Source of the DNA: Ascaphus truei
Taxonomy: Eukaryota; Chordata; Amphibia; Anura; Ascaphidae
DNA: 64,000 bases
Assembly: GCA_036426205.1 (NCBI GenBank)
Contig: CM071568.1
Coordinates: 45,103,171 to 45,167,170 of the forward strand
Direction of reading: 5' to 3'
Shown here: positions 12,373 through 21,645 of the stretch, piece by piece
Layout: each line of letters begins with the position of its first letter
How positions within the stretch are numbered: the stretch's first letter is position 1
Notes under the pieces: generated by a model
Seen by the model: the letters and a program-made list of their open reading frames with translations, nothing else
Told to the model about the DNA's origin: nothing
Databases searched by the model: none
Position numbers and translations under genes: made by a program

Positions 12373-12537
12373 CCACAATCACAAAAATGTGCTAGTTGCA
12401 AAACTAATATTTAGTGATAGAGGGTACTGTACATAGTGTTGTGCAGTTAAAATAATATGTTACATGTAATTTAATTGCAACTTTGTTAAAGTCACATTGC
12501 ATGACTGTCACATTTTACTCTGTAACTCAACATCACA

Positions 12538-12844
12538 GTATTTAAGATGGGCAGATAGCAACAAATTGTTGCAGGGATGTAAAGTCAAGGAACAATGTGT
12601 GTGAAGACGACGGATGAAGCTGGTAGTATAACTTTCCACCAGAATACAGAGAATGTAAATGGCGATGCTGAAAGAAAGGCCTGGCAAGGTGAAGGAATGA
12701 GGGCAGGAGAAAGCTAACTGGAGCCAAAGAAGGGTGACCCAAACCCGCCAAACACTTTGTTGATGAAATCCCCACCCTTCTCGTTCTGGGCATGTCATCT
12801 TCAAATATGAGACTGAGGCTATGTGGGGTGCAGAACTCATGATG
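12538..12844 (+). pseudogene. possible coding remnant, part 1, ending at a splice-donor-like site
   Basis: Short open runs in shifting plus-strand frames read like protein: 'RWADSNKLLQGCKVKEQC' near 12545, then 'TFHQNTENVNGDAERKAW' near 12635, then 'VIFKYETEAMWGAELMM' at about 12795-12844, which stops exactly before GTAAGG in phase 0. The frame changes and stops mean it is not an intact exon series. It could be a decayed transposase or a host pseudogene. No family recognised, and coincidence is not excluded. Confidence 0.25.
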
Positions 12845-13048
12845 GTAAGGTACAGTAATGTGTTTGTGTGTGATTGTTTCAATACCAAAAACTGAAATTC
12901 AGGTTTTAATTGTGAATGAGGTAGTGTTGGTTTTGATATCCACTAAAGGTGCTCCTCACTTATTAAGTTTGACCATATAGGATCTTTTTAAGATGTATTC
13001 CTAGTTTCCTTTTGTTCTTTTTTAGATACAGGGTGGTGATGTCAAAGT

Positions 13049-13224
13049 CAGTTCATTGAGTATGATGCAGAAAACAATTGCAAAGGAACTCTGGGGGACC
13101 TTCCCGGACCCGAGTTGATGGACGTAGAAATAGAAACAGTATATCACGGCCGTCATGACGAAAATTTGGGTATTCATTGTGGGTATTGCGACTGGGAACA
13201 CAGTTGGATTGTTGAGACTTTCTG
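13049..13224 (+). pseudogene. possible coding remnant, part 2
   Basis: In one frame, 58 codons are open from CAG TTC ATT GAG to a TGA near 13222. The product is acidic and contains 'MDVEIETVYHGRHDENLG' and a CxxC pair (HCGYCDWEH). A strong acceptor-like sequence (cttttgttcttttttag, ending 13024) lies just upstream, but it opens a different frame (IQGGDVKVSSLSMMQKTI, stop near 13115). Lack of a donor in frame and the competing frame argue against a working exon. No family recognised. Confidence 0.25.
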
Positions 13225-13339
13225 AGGTTTGTGTCTGTCATGTGCGTTTCTGTCCTCGTTTCTCCACTGTGTCTTCAATGTATTTATTTTGAATCAACAC
13301 TTGAACTCTAAAACACACTTGTCTGTTTGTAATTTAAAG

Positions 13340-13420
13340 GAACGAGGAAGGCTACAGCTTCGCCTGAAAGTTCCCAAGCATCTCAAAAAGGAGCAGCCTG
13401 TTTGCATTTTATGGAATAAG
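13340..13420 (+). pseudogene. possible 81-nt exon
   Basis: It is bounded by an acceptor-like 'gtctgtttgtaatttaaag' and a donor-like AAG|GTGAGA, and encodes 27 basic residues (ERGRLQLRLKVPKHLKKE then QPVCILWNK) with length divisible by three. Taken alone it would pass as a real exon; with the broken runs at 12538-13224 it may be part of the same remnant. No domain recognised. Confidence 0.3.
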
Positions 13421-13698
13421 GTGAGACACATTTGTATATATTGTGTGATACTCATACAACTCAGCATTACTGTATATACTTGCTTTATAATGTGTGTGAC
13501 TATCAATATGACCAGATTAAAAAGTTAGGACCTTGTGAAAACCATTAAAGGAAACCTGTTTCTCAGTCATACAGTTTCCATTATGTTGAATAGTCAAAAT
13601 AACTTATTGTTTTGGTTAATTGATTATAAAATGTATAGTACACACTTTAGATTTAACTCATCTCTTTTGTTGTCTCTAAAATGCAGATTCCTCCAGGC

Positions 13699-13856
13699 CA
13701 GTGGTTCCCAACTCCAGTCCTCGAATACCCAACAGGCCAGGTAGTAAGGATAGCCATGCTTCAGCACCAAATGACTGAGCCAGCTGTGCTTAATCAAGTA
13801 TATCCTTACAACCTGGCCTGTTTGGTGTTCTTGAAGACTGAAGTTGGGAATCGCTA
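13699..13856. mobile_element. hAT-type MITE (158 bp)
   Basis: The ends are inverted: CAGTGGTTCCCAACTCCAGT at the left and, reversed, TAGCGATTCCCAACTTCAGT at the right. It is flanked by a perfect 8-bp duplication CTCCAGGC (13691-13698 and 13857-13864). An 8-bp target duplication and a CAGNGGTTCCCAA-type terminus are diagnostic of the hAT (Charlie-like) superfamily. Noncoding; moved in trans. Confidence 0.85.
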
Positions 13857-13864
13857 CTCCAGGC

Positions 13865-15769
13865 TATATACACTGTACTGTGCATATTTAGAAATCCACA
13901 TTAACCTGCCCTTTCTTTTACTCTTCACAGAAGTGTCCAGCAATTTAACTACAGTTGAGCCTTCATGAAGAATCGACTATTGTACTGTACTGTACCTTGC
14001 ATGTTCTAGGAAACATTGATAAAAATGGGGGAAAAATGAACATTTTATAGTTTGACACTATTGATATATGTATGTAATAAAAATATCTTTTTATTTCACA
14101 TAACAAATTAAAAGTGAAATGTGTACAGTTTAGAAGACTGTGGACGATAGTCAGATTCTGGGCTGTCAGCCTCAAAGAAATCCTTACATTCTTGAAATAT
14201 CCCCTGTGCCTCACAGAGAGAGGTGACAAACAGGTCACCACTTAGCTGGAGGTCTATATTAAAAATAGGAAATCATGGGATGACATATATTCTGAAGAAT
14301 AACATACAGATATTTGTAATTGTTGAAAGGAGATAGATTCAAGAAGGCCAAACACTTGAGGTTTAGGAGGTGGCAAGGGGCAGATATCAATTTTTCGCTT
14401 AAGCTTAGGAGCAAGTCGTTGTTACATCCAGCAAACTCGCCTGAACTTATTGATATGACTCACGTGAGTCTAAGTATTATGGCCACAAAGTTATGATGCC
14501 TTTTATACATTGTGTCACTTTTAAAATCCAAAGAAAGTAGGGGGGGGGTTCTTGTCATAAAAATGTCAACCAAGTAGCCAATTTACGACAGTGGTGAGTC
14601 TTGTGTGTTTCAATGCATGAAGGTCTGGGCATGTTTAAATAGAAAATCAGAATTCAACAGAGGGGTGTCTGGGATCGGACATGTGAGTTTCCTCTCTGGG
14701 AAAGGTATTCACACAAAATGAACCCGTTACAGCTAAATGGAGTAGAGTGAGGTACTCACTGGGTAAATGCTAAACGAATACACAGGAACAGGAAACCCAG
14801 TTTCTGAGCACTCAATCACTAATAATGATTTCTGAATTAAATCAAATATATTTTAATGTCACAAAATGAATATAAAATAAGGGGTATTAAAGTACAAACA
14901 ACATGTGTAGTGACTAGGATCATAGTAAAAGTACTGTGGGTACTCACGATGATACACTCATATGTATTGGAGGACTAAGATGTGTCTCCAAATATACTAT
15001 GTGTAGCCAGGTCCCCCAGGTTTACCCTTATCTCCGCAGGCTGGGAGAATAGGGAGGTTGCTGCATGTAGGGAGTAACACAATACAGACCGGCGCCTTAG
15101 AGTCCAAATAGTGGGATATATTTCAGTCCAATGAATGGTTGGAGATATCCAATAGATGATAACCTAGTCCAGTAGACAGCAGATACCTCAGCAAGAGCAA
15201 TGATGTGAAATGCAGGGAAGACAAGAGAACAAGATCATAGTGTACCAAAATATGGTTAAAACATATAACACATAGACAGACAAGCACATACAACAATAAA
15301 CATGTAGGCTGACTAATAACAAATAGAATTTAATGAACACAATAAAATTCAGCAAACTGGTGACGAGCAGATCCAGGATCCGGTTGTGAAAAACCGGAAT
15401 CCTACTTACAGCAAGTCCTCAGGATATGTGCAGATAGGGGAGTAGAGATGATTCAGCGGTGGATGATGGTGGACGCGTGCCACGTGCAAACGCCCGCAGG
15501 TACCTCCTCAGATTCTTCCAGTATGGGCAGCCCTGCTTCCAGCTCCACGAGATCACCATCGCTCTCAGCCGGAACTACGTCACAGCGGGCGGGACAACTA
15601 TTGACGATCAGAACTCCACTGCTACTATAACAATTTTTATCACGGTATTGTTATTAGATATTGTACTTCACTATTGTCATATTATTTTTTAGCGCTATAT
15701 ACACCAACCTTTTTCTAAGTGCATGTAGGGAGTGCTTCGGTACATCGGAGGCTCCGCAGTGACACGATC
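13865..15769. other. no supported gene
   Basis: AT-rich up to about 15350, then a mixed part with overlapping plus ORFs (15448-15630, 15459-15692) in two frames that show only serine/threonine bias. A G run lies at about 14541-14548. The stretch 15000-15400 has the look of an old LTR leader but no ends could be fixed. Confidence 0.3.
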
Positions 15770-16850
15770 ACATAGGGCGCCGCCATGTTGGTGTTCGCGC
15801 ATGCGCGGTGAGCCCGTGGAGGTGGTGAGAGAACAAAGGTTGCGCATGCGCAAGGGAAGGTTGCGAAAGCCCGCGAAAGAGGAATGGCACCTATAGGTGG
15901 AGCGCACGGGACTACGAGTCCCAGCAGCCAGAGCGAGACCAGGTGAAGCCAGGGAGCCTATAGGGCGGGCGGGCGGAAAATCGGGAGGAAGAGTTAGGAG
16001 GTTGCGCAGGGGAGCATGCTTGGTAGAACCGAGCAGGAGGAGGAAGGAGAAGGAGTTCTGCGTGTAGGGAGGCCGGTAGCCCCCTACACAAGGCCTCATA
16101 CCCCAGCCCAGTTAGGCCCTGAGTCCCCGTAGAGTGGAGCGGAATTAGGGACTGGTCATCAGATAGGGCACAGACCCTTAGTCCAGCAGAAAAGTGAGAT
16201 ATTCAGAGACTATTGCATAATCTTACTAGAGGTCTGGGCTCAGACCTCGGCTTCACAGCACAGCCATCCGGGTGAGATCGTCCCGGGAGGTATCCCTGGA
16301 AAATCCATCTGTCGTCTGATCCTTTGCGAAGTTCTTTGGCAGGCCCGGGCGCTGGAGCGCTTGGCAGGTAATCCCATCAAGTGCACCAACTGTATACATA
16401 TATTCATATTCGAACACAGTGGCTGCGCAGTCACACACGTATAACTCACTTTGGGGATGGGGCATTATTGAGTGTGGGAAGTTGACACGGTGTGGGTACA
16501 CGGTGAGGGGGTCGCGTCCTGCGAGACGCAGTTGTATAGTGTCTCCTCTAAGGAGGGACACCTGTTGATTATATGCAAGGTTATGGTTGCATTAGTAAAG
16601 TCATCGGTTACATATATATACTGTGTGTGTGTGTGAAATACATTATTGTCCTGCGAAGAACAACTTCCACTCTGCTGGGAGCCATCGCAGGTGGAGGCGC
16701 TGCACCAAGTAAGAGGTATCCGTAGTCATATAAGCTGCCCCAGGCTCTCCGTGGCAGAGGCTCAGTCCCTGCGAGCCAACAGGATACACAGCATTGGTAG
16801 CATTGGTAGCGTACTGTATTAAATAGGAAACAGGGCTACATTTGGAGATG
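15770..16850 (+). repeat. promoter-bearing repeat, copy B
   Basis: The same family and strand as 9541-10713. The motifs are YY1 CGCCATGTTG (15781-15790), NRF1 GCGCATGCGC (15797-15806 and 15842-15851) and ZNF143-type ACTACGAGTCCCA (15911-15923); the CCAAT box of copy A is altered here (GAGCCTATAGGGC). Later shared blocks: 'ggtctgggctcagacct' (16231), 'gtggctgcgcagtcacaca' (16421), 'ggggtcgcgtcctgcgagac' (16507), 'ggagccatcgcaggtggagg' (16679). Divergence from copy A is clear at many points, so these are two separate insertions. A gag-like ORF begins 60 bases after the end. Confidence 0.6.
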
Positions 16851-16909
16851 CTGCTGAGATTAAGACCTGGGGTGCCCCGACTCTAAATTCACCCAGCCAT
16901 CTGTCCAGA

Positions 16910-17266
16910 ATGACTCTCCCCTCGCATCAGAGCATGCGAGAATGGGCACGGCACATGCAAACGCCTGCCCGCCGCGTGGTGGCCGTGAGCCAAGTTCCTA
17001 TGGTCTTGCCCTTAGAGACATTACAAACGGCCCTAAGACAACTGCCAGGTTTCTCCAAAGCCCGCCTGGTGGATGTCCTCATAGACCAAGACGCCAAGTG
17101 GAACACGATTCGTGTTGCTGGCTCATATTTGTATCATAGCCAGTATACACACAAGTGGTTTTTATTCCGATCACGATTACAAGAACTGAAACGGACAGGC
17201 ATCCCAAGGACAGCTATAGGGGGCTTCATTTCCTGCGCATGCGCGCTACGCATTCAGCCACGCTGA
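16910..17266 (+). CDS. gag-like N-terminal ORF of a retroelement (remnant)
   Basis: A 118-codon ORF begins shortly after promoter-bearing copy B. Residues about 20-70 ('VVAVSQVPMVLPLETLQTAL' onward, then 'RLVDVLIDQDAKWNTIRVAG') alternate short hydrophobic strands and a helix in the manner of the RRM-like N-terminal domain of Gypsy-derived PNMA-type gag proteins. After about residue 75 the sequence loses this character, and no capsid, zinc knuckle or pol follows before the L1 at 17.6 kb. The likely reading is the start of gag in a retroelement whose 5' leader is copy B. The fold assignment rests on pattern only; a chance ORF is possible. Confidence 0.35.
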   Translation: MTLPSHQSMREWARHMQTPARRVVAVSQVPMVLPLETLQTALRQLPGFSKARLVDVLIDQDAKWNTIRVAGSYLYHSQYTHKWFLFRSRLQELKRTGIPRTAIGGFISCACALRIQPR

Positions 17267-17645
17267 CACTCGTGGAGGACTGACAGCGTTACAGCGCTAC
17301 AGAAACAGCCCCAGCACGCGGGACTGATTTCTGAGGATTGACACTGCCCCTGCATACCCTATTTGATGCCCTACCAAAGAAGTTACGATCGAGATTGGGG
17401 ATTATTAAAGTTTTAATTCATGTAAGTGGTTACTATCTTTTATTATTTGTAATACACTTCATTTCTCTTATCTTGGTGCGCTCTTGTGTTTTCTTTTTTT
17501 CTTGGATACTTGGCATCACCGTCGGAGTTCTCCGTTGGTATCCATCTTGGAGGTGGGGGAAGACACCTTGAACAACAGGAGCAGCAAAAGAATAGAGAGG
17601 AATTATCATTCCACATCTTTAAAGAGCAAGAGCGCGGACTGGACA
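17267..17645. other. no gene; junction between gag-like remnant and L1
   Basis: It contains an NRF1-like GCGCATGCGC (about 17236-17245, inside the ORF end) and T-rich sequence. Three overlapping short ORFs at 17443-17698 on both strands have no domain. It abuts the truncated end of L1 ORF2 near 17660. Confidence 0.3.
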
Positions 17646-20600
17646 CTATTCTACTGGGCCTTCCCCTGTTTCTAGCATCAAATAGATTTTTGATATGAGT
17701 CCCTTTTGGTCCGAGTCGGGTTTACATAGTCTCTCGAATTGAGTATGCGATGGGAGCTCCGGGTTTGGGGATAGTTTTTGGACAAAGTGTCTGATTTGGA
17801 GGTATTTAAATGCGTCCAAATCCGGAATCTTATATTTGGTTCGCAGGTCTTGAAAGCTCAGGAGGCTCCCTAGGGATAGCACATCGGCCAATGTCTTAGT
17901 CCCTTTCGCCTTTAGTTGATCAAATAGTCTCGACCTACATCCAGGGGGGAATGTGGGGTTATCAAATAATGGCGTAAGCTGCGTGCCAGGGGCGGAGAGC
18001 TTATATTTGAGCTTGGTTTTTAACCAGATCCCCCAGGTGTGTTTTGTCGTCCCTAATTTAAATTTTTGTGGGGGCATGTCTCCTCTATTCATACTCCAAA
18101 GGCATGCCGGCAGAGAAGGCACTTCAGCATAGTGTGTCTCTATTTTGAGCCAGCACCGAAGAGTTGGGTCCGAATTCCATAGTGCGGCTTGTTTTAGTTG
18201 GGCAGCCTGGTAATATTTGTGGATATCAGGGACTCCCATGCCCCCTCTCCCTCGTGGTGACAATAGCACTGATCTAGCTACTCTGGGTCTTTTTCCTTGC
18301 CAAATGAAGTGAAATATCCTGTTTTGGATGTTTTTAATTTCTGAGCCAGGGACATGGACCGGAAGAGTTTGGAAGTTTTTATAGATATCATTCTTCCGAT
18401 CCACGATATCTGATAACCTTCCCATTTGCTCAAATCCTTTTTGATTTTATCAAAGAGAGCTGGGTAGTTATGCTGATATAGTGATTGGTAGTACTTCGAT
18501 ACATTCACTCCAAGGTATTTGATGTATGAGGGAGTCCATTTACATGCAAAGTTTATTTTAAGTAATTTGACTTCTGGCTCTGTGAGGCTGAGATTAAGGG
18601 CCTCTGATTTTTCACTATTAATTTTGTATCCTGAGATATTGCCGAAGTCTTCTAGTTCTCTTTGGAGATTGGGGAAGGAAGTTTGGGGTTGGGTTAGGGT
18701 CAGAATAATATCATCGGCGAATAGGGAGATTTTATAGTTTGTGTTTCCAATTGCTACGCCTCTGATATTTATATTATTTCGTATTTTAGCCGCCAGTGGT
18801 TATATGGTGAGAGCAAAAAGGAGGGGGGACAAGGGGCACCCTTGTCTAGTACCGTTTTTTATTTGGAATCTGTCTGAGTTTCCGCCCGGGAGCCTGACTA
18901 TTGCAGACGGGTTTTGGTACAAAGCCTGGACTCCCTCTAGAAATGTGTCTTTGAAGCCAAATTTTTCTAATGTTTTAGTTAGGAATAGCCAATCAATTCT
19001 GTCGAATGCCTTCTCTGCGTCTAAGCTCAGGAGCATTGCCTTGGAGTTTGTGAGGTGGACATGTTCAATTATGTTGAAGACTTTCCGGGTATTGTCCGAG
19101 GCTTGACGTCCCAAGACAAATCCCACTTGATCAATGTCTATTAGTCTTGGCAAGATAGGGTTCAATCTATTGGCCAAGATCTTACTGTATAATTTAAGAT
19201 CGTTGTTTAGGAGTGATATGGGCCTGTAACTCCCGCATTGCGCAGGATCCTTCGCTTCTTTATGAATAATGGCAAGGTTTGCCAGTGACATAGACGAGGG
19301 AATAGGGTTCCCTTCCAGGAATGAATTGAATAGATTTAGTAGATGGCTAGTCAATATTGGGAGGAACCTTTTGTAATATGCGTTGGAGAAGCCATCAGGG
19401 CCTGGTGTTTTGGATATCTTAGAAGACTTTACCGCGGATACCAACTCTTCTTTGGTAATTTTGGCATTGAGGAAGGAGTTTTCCTCCTCTGTCAATGTGG
19501 GGAGATCGCAGTCGTCAAGGTAGTGCGAGATTGCCTCTGATCTCGACACCTCCGAGGTCCCCTTCTGAGTCTTTAAGTTATAGAGTTTGGTGTAGAACTT
19601 GGTGAATTCCTCCGCTATTTTCTTCTCGCTATATAACATCTCACCAGACCCACCCCTGATCGACGTTATCTGGGACCTTTTTTGTATGCCTCTTAATTTG
19701 GAAGCCAGGAGTCTATCAGCCTTATAGCCCTTGTCATAATATCTTTGGTTGGTCCATTTAAGGGCCTTTTCAACCTTTTCTAGTTGAATGCCTTTTAGTT
19801 TGTTTCTAGTGGCGGACAGTACCTTGTAGAGTCTTTTGGATGGGTTAGATTTATGTTGTTGTTCCAGATTAGTTATTTTCTCCGTCAGGTCTTTTACTGT
19901 TTTCGCCTTGATTTTTTTCTTATGGGCGGCGATTGAGATAAAAATTTCCCTTGATCGCCGCCTTATGGGCTTCCCATAAGATTGCGGGCGATGAGACTGA
20001 GCCACAGTTATTTGCAAAGTACTGTTTGAGGGATTTTTTAATCTTTTTCTCCACTTCGGGGCAATTTAGTAATGAATCGTTTAGTTTCCAATTGTAGGAG
20101 AAAGATTTTACAAAGGGAACCGATAGGGTTAAGGTAATAGGTGCGTGGTCAGACCACATTGTTGGGCCTATATCTGAATCTGTGGAAGCCTCTAAGACAT
20201 TTTTGGTCCCTAGGAAATAGTCAATACGTGAATAGGTCTGGTGAGGTGTCGAGAAGAATGTATAGTCTCTTTGTCCTTGGTGTTGAGTTCTCCATATGTC
20301 CGTCAGTGAGAATTCCTTAAGGATTTCTCTCAATTTCTTCCCCTTGCTCAGAGACTGGGGCGTGTGTGGGCGACCTGAGGTCAGGGACTTGTCCTCCATT
20401 GGGTTAAGCGCCATATTTAGATCACCCCCCACTACCATTGAGGATAAGTACTCTGGGTCTATATCCTCCAGAATTTTGTTCAGGAACACTGTCTGGTTTT
20501 CGTTTGGGGCATACAAGTTAACCAGGGCTATTGCTGTACCTGAGAGTGTTCCATACACCACGAGAATTTTTTTTATAAAATATTTTACCAGGAAGTAATA

Positions 20601-21645
20601 CATTGAGAGTTACCTCTCGTTTTCAAGTATGTCCTGGGCACAGAGTAAAACAAATAATACATGGTTACAAGTACAGTTACATAAATGAACAGGGTATACA
20701 TTATATACAAGACATTGCGTGCACAGTTAAAGAAAATATATATTATGAGCGTATGAAACAGTTACAGACCAGGTTAAAATGTGAGACAGCCTTAGATTTG
20801 AAAGAACTTAAACTGGTGGTGGATATGAGAGTCTCTGGTAGGTTGTTCCAGTTTTGGGGTGCACGGTAGGAGGAGGAACGTCCGGATACTTTGTTGAGCC
20901 TTGGGACCATGAACAGTCTTTTGGAGTCTGATCTCAGGTGATAAGTGCTGCAAGTGGTAGGGGTGAGGAGCTTGTTCAGGTAGCTGGGTAGCTTGCCCAT
21001 GAAGAATTTAAAGGCAAGACAGGAAAGGTGAACTTTGCGCCTAGACTCTAGTGTTGCCCAATCTAGTTCTTTGAGCATTTCGCAGTGATGTGTGTTGTAG
21101 TTGCATTGGAGAACAAAACGACAAATTGAATTGTAGAGGGTGTCAAGTTTGCTAAGGTGGGTTTGAGGGGCCGAGCCATATACTATGTCTCCATAGTCAA
21201 TAATTGGCATTAGCATCTGCTGTGCGATACGCTTTCTGACCAGGATACTTAGGGAGGATTTGTTCCTGTAAAGTACCCCTAGTTTGGCGTAGGTCTTGGT
21301 TGTCAGGGTATCAATGCTACCCTCTGGATCCGTTACTGTTTTTGTTAGATATAATGGGGTTCCTAGGCGGATTAATATCGCAACTCCCCTTTTTTTACTG
21401 CTAAATGAGGAAAAGAACCCCAAGGGGAATGCGTTTTGAAATGTTTTGGGCTGGTCTTGGGATGTGAAGTGCGTCTCCTGCAAGAAGATGATATCGCCAC
21501 CTGAGCTCTTCATTTCTTGAAGAGCTAAACGTCTCTTTCTATTGTTTTGCAGACCTTTTACATTGAGAGAGACCAGTTTGATTACTGAGTGACTAGCCAT
21601 AGGGATTTTTGTTAATAGAATTTTCTGGGGCTTCGCCTTTCCCAA
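17646..21645 (-). pseudogene. L1 (Tx1-like) ORF2: endonuclease and reverse transcriptase, broken
   Basis: Minus-strand LINE ORF2 in several frames. The APE-type endonuclease N-terminus lies at about 21345-21600 ('VSLNVKGLQNNRKRR', 'IIFLQETHF') and its C-terminal part at 19920-20570 ('NLYAPNENQ', 'VVGGDLNMALNP', 'SRIDYFLG', 'WSDHAPITLTL'). The reverse transcriptase is at 18690-20017 ('KTPGPDGFSNAYYKRFLP', 'YRPISLLNNDLKLYSKIL', 'LSLDAEKAFDRIDW', 'GTRQGCPLSPLLFAL', then FADD at about 18715-18726). The L1 C-terminal region follows at 17660-18425 ('FIWQGKRPRV', 'GGMGVPDIHKYYQAAQLKQA'). Frames change near 19920-20017, 18800 and 18420. A second LINE interrupts the endonuclease (about 20572-21340). 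The protein ends early near 17660, so the normal C-terminus and 3' UTR are missing. The encoded enzyme would nick target DNA and copy L1 RNA; this copy cannot. Confidence 0.85.
20572..21340 (-). mobile_element. L2/CR1-like LINE, 5'-truncated, nested in L1
   Basis: A 5'-truncated copy of the LINE at 46700-50905. It encodes the C-terminal end of that ORF ('LIDYGDIVYGS'-type, read here as PIIDYGDIVYGSAPQTHL, then 'LDTLYNSICRFVLQCNYN', 'RLFMVPRLNKVSGRSS', 'YRAPQNWNNLPETL') and the family's 3' tail (taccaggaagtaatacattg in plus orientation, 20588-20608). It inserted in the same orientation as the L1, just after the L1 endonuclease residues 'DPEG'. By chance the junction is in frame, so one 300-codon ORF (20743-21645) reads through L1 endonuclease into the second LINE. 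Confidence 0.85.

Noticed and set aside
12508..12888. 126-codon minus ORF
   Set aside because: No domain, and a plus-strand protein-like reading covers the same bases; treated as a shadow.
15448..15692. Two overlapping plus ORFs
   Set aside because: Different frames of the same bases with no motif; no start or splice context.
9541..16850. Copies A and B as the two LTRs of one retroelement
   Set aside because: They differ at many positions, no target duplication or TG...CA ends were found, and the 5 kb between them contains no gag or pol.
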